Assembly: GCF_007673525.1 (NCBI RefSeq)
Contig: NZ_VDZU01000004.1
Coordinates: 1 to 57,578 of the forward strand
Source: Fictibacillus phosphorivorans
GTDB taxonomy: Bacteria; Bacillota; Bacilli; Bacillales; Fictibacillaceae
Direction of reading: 5' to 3'
DNA length: 57,578 nt
Within the stretch, counting starts at the first letter, position 1. Each line of letters opens with the position of its first letter. Shown here piece by piece: positions 34,106-42,457 of the stretch. The notes under the pieces were generated by a model. That model had not been told where the DNA came from. It worked only from the letters and a program-made list of their open reading frames with translations, and searched no databases. Made by a program: the position numbers and the translations under genes.

Positions 34106-35356
34106 TTAAAAAATGTTTTTTCTCCCATTATTTGCAATTCTATAATACTGACTCGCTTTTTTATATGAACTTTGATCAAAATACATATCAGCAAGTAGTT
34201 CAGAATATTTAGAGACATATTCCCAAATATTTCTTTTTTCGAAGAAAGGGATTGCAATTTTCACTAATAAATTTTCAAACTCATCGGACTTTTGTTCGAT
34301 TCTGAGTTTTAAGATAGTTAAATGATAATAAACTTCACTTCCAGTTGTGACAAATTCAAATCCTTGTTCAATCAGCTTTAAAGCCTTGTCATAATCTCCT
34401 AGATTAAAATATTCTGTTGCTAACAAAAAAAGAGTATTAGATTTTTTTTCATCAGATTGAGAATCTTTATAGAGTAAGCTCTTTTTATAATACTCAATAG
34501 CTTGAAGGTTATCGTTTTTACAAGAGTTTACATACCCTAAATTATGATAAATTACTCCACTCAAAAAATCATCTTTAAAAGAAGTAGAATATTTTAATGC
34601 TTGTTTTAAATGAAATTCAGCCTGTGAATAGTTTTTCGCACGTCGATAGCTGATTCCTAGTAGTACCTGGCAATCTGCACTTCTACTATAATTATATTCA
34701 CTATCAAAAATTGATATTGCTTTATAAGCATAATTGGTTACAGAGTTTATTCGCATTAAGAAATTATAAGTCAAAGCAAGTAGATAGTATAAAACAGCAA
34801 TGTCCAGTTCGTTAACTTTTAAATTACTAATATACTGATTTTCGGCTGAATGTAAGTATTCTAATGCTTCTTTGTAATTATTATTGTAGTTAGCATACAT
34901 TCCCCAGAAAACATAATAATAGAATCTAAGTTCCGGAGATAATTGCTCATAGAAACCTTTAACTTCTTCTAAAAGGCTAAAGCAACTTTGTAAGTCTGGC
35001 TCTTCTAATACTAAATAATATCTGGAACAAAAAAGTTTATATCTGATAAGAATGTTGGGGTCCCTTACTGAAGATACCTTTTCTTTTACTTGAGGAAATT
35101 TTTCAGATGCCTCATCAAATTTTCTACTAGTCATTAACAAGTTCCATTCGTTTAGAAATTCTAGAACTTCATTGTTATCCACTTCCTCAGGCGAAATACC
35201 TAGACGTTCGCAAAGCAGGTTAATGACTTCTTCGCTTGATTTGGCGTCCCCTTTCTCAATCTTGCTCAAGTAGGAAACAGAGCAAATTCCCTGTGCCAGT
35301 TCTTCCTGGGTTAGGCCTTTGGTTTTTCTATAATATCTTATTCGTTGACCGACCAT
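34106..35356 (-). CDS. NprR/PlcR-like HTH-TPR quorum-sensing regulator
   Basis: 416 residues, the size of NprR. An N-terminal Xre-type helix-turn-helix (GQRIRYYRKTKGLTQEELAQGICSVSYLSKIEKG) is followed by tetratricopeptide-like helices to the end (YHNLGYVNSCKNDNLQAIEYYKKSL, FNLGDYDKALKLIEQGF). Such RRNPP regulators bind a short secreted peptide and then change DNA binding or block a phosphorelay. AAGGGGGATTTT precedes the ATG. The pheromone gene lies 20 bp downstream on the same strand, and a divergent gene shares the upstream region, which has an inverted repeat. Confidence 0.9.
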   Translation of the reverse strand: MVGQRIRYYRKTKGLTQEELAQGICSVSYLSKIEKGDAKSSEEVINLLCERLGISPEEVDNNEVLEFLNEWNLLMTSRKFDEASEKFPQVKEKVSSVRDPNILIRYKLFCSRYYLVLEEPDLQSCFSLLEEVKGFYEQLSPELRFYYYVFWGMYANYNNNYKEALEYLHSAENQYISNLKVNELDIAVLYYLLALTYNFLMRINSVTNYAYKAISIFDSEYNYSRSADCQVLLGISYRRAKNYSQAEFHLKQALKYSTSFKDDFLSGVIYHNLGYVNSCKNDNLQAIEYYKKSLLYKDSQSDEKKSNTLFLLATEYFNLGDYDKALKLIEQGFEFVTTGSEVYYHLTILKLRIEQKSDEFENLLVKIAIPFFEKRNIWEYVSKYSELLADMYFDQSSYKKASQYYRIANNGRKNIF

Positions 35357-35375
35357 AAAATCCCCCTTTCAGAAC

Positions 35376-35436
35376 TTGGGAAAATTGTCATGCAGAACCC
35401 CCACTAAACAAGTATCTATCCTACTATTTTTCCCAA
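35376..35436. promoter_or_regulatory. Inverted repeat between regulator and divergent gene
   Basis: TTGGGAAAA (35376-35384) and TTTTCCCAA (35428-35436), perfect 9-bp arms 43 bp apart. The position, in the gap shared by the HTH-TPR regulator and the divergent gene, makes it an operator candidate. No known box matches exactly. Confidence 0.55.
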
Positions 35437-35580
35437 TACAGAATAAATGGAATGTCTGATAAGATAAATATAACAGAAAATACAAAGTTTTTGCTAGAAA
35501 TTGATAATTTTGAAAAGAACGTTTTACATAAATCCTATGTCAGCACGGAGCCGGCGTCAAATTTGAAGGGAGAGAGTACT

Positions 35581-36483
35581 ATGGCTAAAATGTATCAATT
35601 ATCATCACGAACTGCAGAGAAAAATCAATCGCTGTATGTCTCACGTGATCCTGAAGTGGCCGGAAGTATAGTAAGAAATGAGGAAGGCGCTTTTGCCTAC
35701 TCCGAAGTATTCATGGACAAACAGAAGAATTACTGGTTCTCCAAAAAGGTAGATGATCAGTCAAGAGACCACAAGCTCTTCACCTTTGACCATAAAAACG
35801 GCTGCTTGAAATCTCAAGTTATTAAGGGACAACCCAATTTTTACGAATTTGAATCGAGTGTTGTAGTCGCTTGTGAGGGTGATGGTTCAAAAGGCTCAGT
35901 GTTAATCTTTTCTAAAGATGGCCCAGAGTTAGTTAAAGAGTGGAAAGTGAATGGGTTCCTTTGGGAAGTAGAGATGAACCAAGATGTTCTCTATATTTCT
36001 TCTTATATTGTTGAAGAAGATCAGGCGGTTCTCTATATCATCCGTAACGGTAAGAAAAAGCGCATAAATTTAGGAAGCAACATGGCACCTACTGATATTT
36101 TATGTCATGAAGATCTTGTATACGTGTCAGGTGCGCCAGTTCTTAACGGAGATCCAAAGAAAATCATGGTGTTAAATGACAAAGATAAAGTGGTTACAGA
36201 ATACAAGCTATCCATTTCTCCTCGTGCTCTTTACCAAGTAGATGACCAGCTATTAGTCTATGAATTGGATCTTGCAACGGGAAAGAGCGAACGAATCGTA
36301 TACATTGATATGAAGACTGGTGAACAAAAGGAGCATGATATTCCTCATTCAAAGATCGTAGAATGTACGGATGATTCTCTTTCTTTGTTAGAGCAAAACA
36401 GCAAGACGCTCTATACTTGGGACCATTGTAAATGCCGAATCGTAAATACTCAAAAAGTAGCCGATCAAACTCAAGTCATATAG
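35581..36483 (+). CDS. Hypothetical protein, possible beta-propeller
   Basis: 300 residues with many short beta strands and repeated WxVNGFLWEVEM, VLYISSY, DLVYVSGAP and QLLVYELDL segments, suggesting a propeller-like fold; no signal peptide. I do not recognise a family. The ATG at 35581 is chosen because GAAGGGAGAGAG precedes it. The frame is open back to an ATG at 35452 without a binding site, which would add 43 residues. It is divergent from the pheromone regulator, with a shared inverted repeat, and so is a candidate target of that system. Confidence 0.6.
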   Translation: MAKMYQLSSRTAEKNQSLYVSRDPEVAGSIVRNEEGAFAYSEVFMDKQKNYWFSKKVDDQSRDHKLFTFDHKNGCLKSQVIKGQPNFYEFESSVVVACEGDGSKGSVLIFSKDGPELVKEWKVNGFLWEVEMNQDVLYISSYIVEEDQAVLYIIRNGKKKRINLGSNMAPTDILCHEDLVYVSGAPVLNGDPKKIMVLNDKDKVVTEYKLSISPRALYQVDDQLLVYELDLATGKSERIVYIDMKTGEQKEHDIPHSKIVECTDDSLSLLEQNSKTLYTWDHCKCRIVNTQKVADQTQVI

Positions 36484-36506
36484 CTGGAAATTTAAAGTCA
36501 TATAAT

Positions 36507-36550
36507 TGTAGAAAAGTCCTGTGGTTATCTCGCAGGACTTTTTTTTCATG
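36507..36550 (+). terminator. Terminator after the hypothetical gene
   Basis: Stem AAAGTCCTG/CAGGACTTT with an 11-base loop, then TTTTTTTT. Confidence 0.88.
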
Positions 36551-36581
36551 TCCAGAAAATAGCTGTAAAGGGGGAATAGAT

Positions 36582-36992
36582 ATGAAATGGGAAGGTGCTA
36601 GTTGTATTTGTGTAAACGATGGAAAGTTATTGATGGTTTTACAAGGAACAGCCGCTGAGGAGAAGAAGTGGAGTATTCCTTCTGGAGGCAGAGAAGGGAA
36701 CGAGAGTCTTGAAGAATGCGCCATGCGAGAAGTGTGGGAAGAGACGGGATATGTCGTAAAAGTTACTAAGAAGCTACATATTAAAGAAGGAATCTCTCAA
36801 AACATCCATTTTAAAGTTCACTATTTTTTAACAGATCTAGTGAGCGGTTCTTCGGTCATCCAAGATCCGGATGGTTTAATACACGATATTAGGTGGGTAT
36901 CCTTGAAAGAGTTAGAAGTACTTACTTTATCCTTTCCAGAAGACCGAGAACTTTTACAAAGCTATCTGGCACCATCTGAAAAAATAATCTAG
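36582..36992 (+). CDS. Nudix hydrolase
   Basis: 136 residues. The Nudix box is complete: GGREGNESLEECAMREVWEETGY fits G-x5-E-x7-R-E-U-x-E-E-x-G-U. It hydrolyses a nucleoside diphosphate linked to another moiety; the substrate is unknown. AAAGGGGGA precedes the ATG at 36582; the open frame upstream continues through the terminator and is not used. It may be monocistronic; the next gene starts 48 bp later. Confidence 0.88.
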   Translation: MKWEGASCICVNDGKLLMVLQGTAAEEKKWSIPSGGREGNESLEECAMREVWEETGYVVKVTKKLHIKEGISQNIHFKVHYFLTDLVSGSSVIQDPDGLIHDIRWVSLKELEVLTLSFPEDRELLQSYLAPSEKII

Positions 36993-37039
36993 TGTTTGTT
37001 CTCATTTTTATAAGGGAACTCTAATGGAGGAGGTTGGCA

Positions 37040-37342
37040 GTGAAACCGATATTCGCAGAAAAGGAAGACCTTAACCGTTTGTTGGAATGGTGTAGTGACG
37101 CTCCGGAATATCATAAGAAACTTTCTCAATATTTAGAGGGTCATGATGATGCAACCGTTGTGATTGTAGAAGAAGAGCATGAAATTATAGCGATTGCCTT
37201 ATTAAAGGTACAGGAAACCGAAAAGAAGGGTTACATCTGGATTTATTCAAAGAATACAGATTTGCAGAGTCATCCTGATCTCATACAATTCTCACTAAAG
37301 TGGTTAAGAAAAAAAGGTGCAAAAGAATATACCGTTATTTAA
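37040..37342 (+). CDS. Hypothetical small protein, possibly GNAT-like
   Basis: 100 residues with GTG start, seven bases after GGAGGAGG. The middle part (ATVVIVEEEHEIIAIALLKVQETEKKGYIWIYSKN) forms the mixed beta-strands typical of a short acetyltransferase, but the acetyl-CoA loop is not evident. It could be a truncated or diverged GNAT protein. It lies 30 bp upstream of the CorA gene. Confidence 0.55.
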   Translation: MKPIFAEKEDLNRLLEWCSDAPEYHKKLSQYLEGHDDATVVIVEEEHEIIAIALLKVQETEKKGYIWIYSKNTDLQSHPDLIQFSLKWLRKKGAKEYTVI

Positions 37343-37372
37343 AACGATCAGTATACAAAGGATGGATGATTT

Positions 37373-38308
37373 ATGGAAGAAATGAGTGTTTACGGTTGGA
37401 AGTGGCATCGTCATGAGTGTCACGAAGAAACAATTCATGACTTGATTGCAGATACGAAAGGTTGCAAAAATTGGCTCAGTAATATTAAAGAAGATAAAGT
37501 CAATTATTTAAGAATTGAAAAAGACAGTGACGGTGATCAAATTGTTCGTGGATCTCTCACGTATAAACAAGATCCGAAGAACCAATCTGATTTTGAGGTA
37601 TTTCATTTTTATATCCGTCCCAAATCCTTAATAACAGTAGGATTAGATCTCTCACGTATCCAAGGAGACAACCGTGAAGCGTGTGATCATTTGATTTTAG
37701 AAGAAAAAACACCTGTGGAAGGTTTTATCATACTGCTCGGTGAATTGGTCAATTATTTCTTGGATGGTATTGATGCATTAGAAGTGAAGCTTAAAGAACT
37801 CCAAAGGGATGTTCAAAGAAATAATCATACGAATTTATTAAACAGCATCTATGATCGACGCATCGAGTTGATCAACTGGAGCGATTTAACACTCCCCGTG
37901 CATGAAACGCAGATGGCCATTAAGGAAGCTTTTCTAGATGAAATCACGGAAACACGAGCATATAAGCGAATTGAAACTAGGATCGACCGAACAACTTCGC
38001 TTCTATCTCATTACAGACAAGACATTGATACTTTGTTAAACCTTGAAGAAGTTCTTTCTTCTCATCGTGGAAATGAAATTATGAAAACACTCACCGTATT
38101 TACCGTTATTTTCACTCCTGGAATGGTTTTAGGGGCAGTCTGGGGTATGAATTTCAAGAATATGCCTGAACTTGATTGGAAATTCGGTTACCTTTACGCT
38201 ATGATCTCAATCGTTGTCTCCACATTAGCTATATATATTTGGCTAAGAATGAAAGGGTGGACGGGAGATTTATTAAGAGGAAAGAAAAGCAGAAAACATT
38301 TTGACTAA
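37373..38308 (+). CDS. CorA-family magnesium transporter
   Basis: 311 residues. A large cytoplasmic N-terminal domain with a long coiled-coil region (EALEVKLKELQRDVQRN; residues 140-220) is followed by two C-terminal membrane helices. The signature GMN at the end of the first helix is present (GAVWGMNFKNMPE). CorA forms a pentameric divalent cation channel. AAAGGATGGATG precedes the ATG. There is no clear link to neighbours. Confidence 0.9.
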   Translation: MEEMSVYGWKWHRHECHEETIHDLIADTKGCKNWLSNIKEDKVNYLRIEKDSDGDQIVRGSLTYKQDPKNQSDFEVFHFYIRPKSLITVGLDLSRIQGDNREACDHLILEEKTPVEGFIILLGELVNYFLDGIDALEVKLKELQRDVQRNNHTNLLNSIYDRRIELINWSDLTLPVHETQMAIKEAFLDEITETRAYKRIETRIDRTTSLLSHYRQDIDTLLNLEEVLSSHRGNEIMKTLTVFTVIFTPGMVLGAVWGMNFKNMPELDWKFGYLYAMISIVVSTLAIYIWLRMKGWTGDLLRGKKSRKHFD

Positions 38309-38494
38309 ATAAACTGAAAATATGAACGATATATAAAAGGAAACAGGCGGATTTTGTCGAACGGTATCAATTGATAAAACGCTTGTTTTTTTATGGCGAA
38401 TATTACTAGATTTCATTTTGATTTCAACCATAAAAGAAACAAAACAAACAACGAAGAGATATGAAGATTAAATGACTAACGGGAGCGGAATTAA

Positions 38495-39703
38495 ATGAAA
38501 AAACTTAGCCTAATTCTTGTTTTTTCACTGGTTATGCTTGTGAACACACAGTTTGTTCAAGCGACGGGGGAGAACACACCAGATATTAAAAGCGAAAGCG
38601 CTGTAATGATTGATGCGAAAACAGGAGATATTTTATATCAAAAAAACAGCTCGGAACAAATGTATCCAGCAAGTATTACAAAAATCATTACAGGGATTCT
38701 GGCTATAGAATCAGGCAAGTTGGATGACTCTGTTGTTGTAAGCAGCGACGCAGTGAGAGCTGAAGGGACACGAGTTTATTTGATGGAAGGTGAGCAAGTA
38801 CCACTGAAAAAGCTTGTTCAAGGCCTTTTGATCAACTCAGGTAATGATGCAGCAGTTGCGATTGCAGAATACGTGGCAGGGGATGTCGATTCATTCGCAG
38901 ACCAAATGAACGCGTTCGCGAAAAAAGTGGGAGCAGAAAATACTCATTTTGTTAATCCGAACGGACTTTTTGATGAGGAACACTATACAACAGCCGAAGA
39001 TATGGCGAAGATTACTCAATACGCGATGAAGAATGAAGAATTTCGTGAAATCGTATCAACAAAGGAATTGCCTTGGGTCGGAGAAGGCTGGGAGACGACG
39101 TTAAGAAATCACCATCAGCTTTTGTGGGATTATGAGGGTACGATTGGTGTGAAGAACGGATATGTTGATGAATCCAAGCATACTTTAGTTACAGCTGTTT
39201 CTAGAGATAATCTTGATGTTATCATCGTTACTCTGAAGGCTCCTACTAGTCGAGCGGCATATTGGGACACGATGGCACTTGGGGATTATGGATTTGCGAA
39301 CTTTGAAAGACAAACATTATCTGCTGGTACAAAGATAGAAGCGTTAAACGGAAAGACTTATCCGTTAAAAGAAGATTTGGCTGTTACCTTGCCAAAAGGA
39401 GAAGAACCCGTTCAAGAAGTGAGTTCAGATGGAGAGCTTCAACTTAAAGACTCTTCGGGATATGTGTTACTCTCACATACATTATTTAAAGAGAAAGAAA
39501 AGGAAAAAGAAGCTTCCGCAACGGTCGATAGTAAATCAGTTGAACCAGTAGATTCGACGTTCATGCAATCTGTTGTGAAGGCAAGTATCTTCTTATACAG
39601 TGGACTGCTGCTCTTGCTCGCGTTCCTAGTGATCTTAAGAATGCGAAGTCAAAAACACAAACATAAAAAAATGAGACAAGTTGCACGCAGTTATGTGAAA
39701 TAA
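38495..39703 (+). CDS. D-alanyl-D-alanine carboxypeptidase (DacA/DacF family)
   Basis: 402 residues; trims the terminal D-Ala of peptidoglycan side chains. A signal peptide (1-24), the catalytic SxxK at Ser60 (ASITKI), SGN at 115-117 and KNG at 220-222 (in place of the usual KTG) define the low-molecular-weight PBP fold. A C-terminal domain follows, then a membrane helix (MQSVVKASIFLYSGLLLLLAFLVIL) that anchors it instead of an amphipathic helix. A TGTCGAA Spo0A-like box (38355-38361) lies upstream but is weak evidence. A terminator follows. Confidence 0.92.
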   Translation: MKKLSLILVFSLVMLVNTQFVQATGENTPDIKSESAVMIDAKTGDILYQKNSSEQMYPASITKIITGILAIESGKLDDSVVVSSDAVRAEGTRVYLMEGEQVPLKKLVQGLLINSGNDAAVAIAEYVAGDVDSFADQMNAFAKKVGAENTHFVNPNGLFDEEHYTTAEDMAKITQYAMKNEEFREIVSTKELPWVGEGWETTLRNHHQLLWDYEGTIGVKNGYVDESKHTLVTAVSRDNLDVIIVTLKAPTSRAAYWDTMALGDYGFANFERQTLSAGTKIEALNGKTYPLKEDLAVTLPKGEEPVQEVSSDGELQLKDSSGYVLLSHTLFKEKEKEKEASATVDSKSVEPVDSTFMQSVVKASIFLYSGLLLLLAFLVILRMRSQKHKHKKMRQVARSYVK

Positions 39704-39732
39704 AACCGTCAATAGGCGGTTTTTTGTTTGTT
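39703..39732 (+). terminator. Terminator after the carboxypeptidase gene
   Basis: Stem AAAACCG/CGGTTTT around TCAATAGG, then TTTTGTTTG. Confidence 0.75.
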
Positions 39733-39847
39733 AAAAATAAAGTGAGCTATGCAAAGGTGTTTTGAATTCCAACAAACTATAGGATAAAAAGCTTTCATAG
39801 TATATAATTACATTAAATTACAAAATTCGACAATTGGAGTTTCATTC

Positions 39848-40951
39848 ATGATACGTAATATACAGCTAGCTCAGCTATTTATTGTGGGGAGTGCCTTCAT
39901 ACAGGCTCTCCATCATTTTTTTATAGAACCATTAGAAAGTTTCTACACCTTTCTTTTCTTATTTTTAATTGGTTTTCTTCCTGCATGGGGAGTCAACCGT
40001 ATACAAGAACAATACACAAAATTGGCTTTTGTTATGTGCAGCATCTATATTGTTTCGATTTCCTACTTTTTCGTTACATATCCGATCGTGCAGGCTGCTT
40101 ACTTCTTTTTGCCTGTATCTGCTCTACTTTTAAATGATAAGAGGCTATATTATGTTTCAAGTATAGGTGGCTTGATTTCATATCTATTTTTATCGAACGA
40201 ACCACTCAAAGACTATCTGGCGTTTATCTCGATTTATGTGATTTTCTGTTCACTTTTGTTCATGGCGCAGAGAATTGTTTATCAATCGGTTGCAGAAAAA
40301 GAAGCGATTCAGCAAGGTGTGAAAGCATTTTCGTTAGCAGTTGAAGCGAAAGACGTTTATACACAAGGACATTCAAAGAGAGTGGCACTTTACGCCATGA
40401 TTCTTGCCAAACATGGCCAATTCAAAAATGTAGATTGGCAAGAGCTTGAGTTGACAGCTCTCATTCATGATATCGGAAAGATTTCAACACCAGATGCCGT
40501 GCTTTTGAAGAACGGAAAATTAACACAAGAAGAGTACGAAATTATGAAAAAGCATCCTGTTGATGGGATGATGCTAGCAAAATCTTTCGGATATTCGGAC
40601 CGTGTTTTAACTGGAATTCTTCATCATCATGAAAGATACGATGGTCTAGGCTATCCACACCGTTTGAAAGGAAAAGATATACCGATTTATTCTCGTATCT
40701 TAGCAGTCGCTGATTCTTTTGATGCGATGACGAGTAACCGTGCATATCGTCAAGGATTGACGCCTTGGGAAGCAAAGAAAGAGATCGAGAACCATTCAGG
40801 AAAAATGTATGATCCATTTATCGTAGAAGTGTTTGTTCGTGCTTATTACGACATGCTTTTAATCTGTGAAGACAATTCGGAAAATATTTTGATGAGTAAC
40901 TCCTCGCATCAGGAGATTGCTTCTGGATTAAACGAAGGAAAAAACGGCTGA
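39848..40951 (+). CDS. Membrane HD-GYP domain phosphodiesterase
   Basis: 367 residues. About six membrane helices (residues 8-145) form a sensor-like module, and a cytoplasmic HD-GYP domain follows (IHDIGKISTPDAVLLKNGKL and HHHERYDGLGYPHRL). HD-GYP proteins usually degrade cyclic di-GMP; both HD and GYP motifs are intact here. The ATG follows TTGGAGTTTCATTC. The following DinB gene starts 52 bp later and may share the transcript. Confidence 0.9.
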   Translation: MIRNIQLAQLFIVGSAFIQALHHFFIEPLESFYTFLFLFLIGFLPAWGVNRIQEQYTKLAFVMCSIYIVSISYFFVTYPIVQAAYFFLPVSALLLNDKRLYYVSSIGGLISYLFLSNEPLKDYLAFISIYVIFCSLLFMAQRIVYQSVAEKEAIQQGVKAFSLAVEAKDVYTQGHSKRVALYAMILAKHGQFKNVDWQELELTALIHDIGKISTPDAVLLKNGKLTQEEYEIMKKHPVDGMMLAKSFGYSDRVLTGILHHHERYDGLGYPHRLKGKDIPIYSRILAVADSFDAMTSNRAYRQGLTPWEAKKEIENHSGKMYDPFIVEVFVRAYYDMLLICEDNSENILMSNSSHQEIASGLNEGKNG

Positions 40952-41003
40952 GACGAAGAAGATAATACAGGTAATTATTATACATAGCAGGAGGAAAGAA
41001 AAG

Positions 41004-41486
41004 ATGAATGCGACAGTTTCCTTAACAGAGACGTTACTCGAAGAATTGTATGTTGTGGTTCGTACGACCAATCAATTATTAAAAAAAGCAGATCCTTCTG
41101 TTTACGATTTTCGACCTGTTGAAAACATGCGTTCTTTTTTAGAACTAGCCAATCATTTGGTTCAGATTCCTCATATCGACTTAGCGATATTACAGGAAAA
41201 ATCAGAGCAAGAAATTCGTCAGCTTGAAAAGAAGTTATCAGCAGAAAATGTTACAGAATTAACTCATGTTTTAGAAGAAGGATATCATCTAGCCAAGTCT
41301 TATTTTTTATCTCTTTCCGAAGAAGATTTTCTTAAGAAAGAAACAAAGGCGTTTTATGCTGAAAAAGGTGCTACGCAAGCAAGATGGCTAGTGGAAATCG
41401 TAACGCATAGCTACCATCACCGTGGACAGCTGTTTACTTATCTAAAACAGACCAATCATGATGTGAATATGTTTGATCTTTATTAA
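41004..41486 (+). CDS. DinB-family protein (second)
   Basis: 160-residue helical-bundle protein. His residues in ELANHLVQ and VTHSYHHRGQLF are the likely metal ligands typical of the DinB/YfiT fold. GGAGGAAAG lies upstream of the ATG. Function unknown; possibly a thiol transferase. It is closed by a strong terminator. Confidence 0.78.
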   Translation: MNATVSLTETLLEELYVVVRTTNQLLKKADPSVYDFRPVENMRSFLELANHLVQIPHIDLAILQEKSEQEIRQLEKKLSAENVTELTHVLEEGYHLAKSYFLSLSEEDFLKKETKAFYAEKGATQARWLVEIVTHSYHHRGQLFTYLKQTNHDVNMFDLY

Positions 41487-41488
41487 AG

Positions 41489-41528
41489 TAAAGGATAGAG
41501 CTCTAAAAGGGAGCTCTATCCTTTTTTC
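41489..41528 (+). terminator. Terminator after the second DinB gene
   Basis: Stem AGGATAGAGCTC/GAGCTCTATCCT with loop TAAAAGG, then TTTTT. Confidence 0.93.
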
Positions 41529-41754
41529 TGTGGTTAAAGCTTACTAAAATCAACAAATTATTAATTATATTGCTTTTCTTTCTGCCAAATTATTTCACTT
41601 AGATTCGACTTCTACACTTTTTTCCTGTAATATGGATGGTTCAATTTAAAAGATGTTGTTAGTCAAATTAGCTAGCAGGAAAAATAGAGTCTTTATTGAA
41701 TCTTTTATGAGATAAACATTTTGTCATTTAAATACATCCAAGAGGTGATGTTTC

Positions 41755-42060
41755 ATGTATACCGTCTTTTCTACGTTCGATGTTCCAAATGAAAAAGCAG
41801 ACGAAGTAATAAATATATATAAGAACCGTTCTAGATCAGTAGATAACGCCGATGGTTTTGTTGATTTTTTATTGCTTCAGAACGATAAACGGGCGGGTGA
41901 GCTTACCGTTCAACTTATTTTCACTTCAAAAGAAGCTTATCTAAAGTGGGTAAGAAGTGAGGAATTTAAGAAGATACATGACCTTGAAAAGAAATATCCT
42001 GATCAAGAATTAGCAGCTGTCATACCCACAGTAAAGCAATATAAGGTGGTTGCCAAATGA
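41755..42060 (+). CDS. Antibiotic biosynthesis monooxygenase-type protein (IsdG/HmoA-like)
   Basis: 101 residues with the dimeric alpha-beta barrel of heme-degrading monooxygenases. Trp65 and His75 (KWVRSEEFKKIH) match the IsdG heme-binding pair, but the first active-site Asn is Thr7. Heme oxygenase activity is possible, not certain. AAGAGGTGATG precedes the ATG. Its stop overlaps the start of the next gene (ATGA), marking the first gene of a four-gene operon that ends in a STAS-domain protein. Confidence 0.78.
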   Translation: MYTVFSTFDVPNEKADEVINIYKNRSRSVDNADGFVDFLLLQNDKRAGELTVQLIFTSKEAYLKWVRSEEFKKIHDLEKKYPDQELAAVIPTVKQYKVVAK

Positions 42061-42437
42061 CGGAATTTAACATAAATGTTATGGTAGAAAGAGTAACAGA
42101 AAAAATTTACCAAAAAGATCCTTCTCTTGTCGAAAGATATGGTGACAAGGGGAGAGCGAAGTGTATAGAAGATAACCATCATCATTTTAAGCACTTAGAG
42201 ACGGCATATGAACTCGATAATAGCACGTTCTTTATCGATTATGCGATCTGGTTAGATGGTATCTTACAAAAGTTTGGGATGAGTACACAGCTTTTAATGG
42301 ATAACTTTGATTTTATAATAGAGGTTTTGTTAGAAGAACAGGAAAAACAAACGTTTGAAAATACCCGTGTTGGTATTTATATTCAATATTTAAAACAAGC
42401 AAATGATGTTCTATGCAGTAAAGTGGAATCACACTAG
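42057..42437 (+). CDS. Helical hypothetical protein, first partner of the B12-sensor operon
   Basis: 126 residues, almost all helix, with a His cluster in EDNHHHFKHLETAYELDNSTFF and a Tyr/Trp-rich helix after it. The length and helical content are like the globin-fold N-terminal sensor of RsbR-type proteins, but there is no clear match, and I do not recognise the family. It is translationally coupled to the monooxygenase-type gene (4-bp overlap) and followed 20 bp later by the B12-binding protein. Confidence 0.55.
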   Translation: MTEFNINVMVERVTEKIYQKDPSLVERYGDKGRAKCIEDNHHHFKHLETAYELDNSTFFIDYAIWLDGILQKFGMSTQLLMDNFDFIIEVLLEEQEKQTFENTRVGIYIQYLKQANDVLCSKVESH

Positions 42438-42457
42438 TAAAAGGAGAGGTCCCATCC

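Noticed and set aside
20334..39832. Spo0A-like boxes (TGTCGAA or TGNCGAA) at 20334, 25826, 25853, 38355 and 39826
   Set aside because: A 7-mer of this kind is expected several times by chance in 57 kb on two strands. The one at 38355 before a carboxypeptidase gene is the most suggestive, but none has supporting context.
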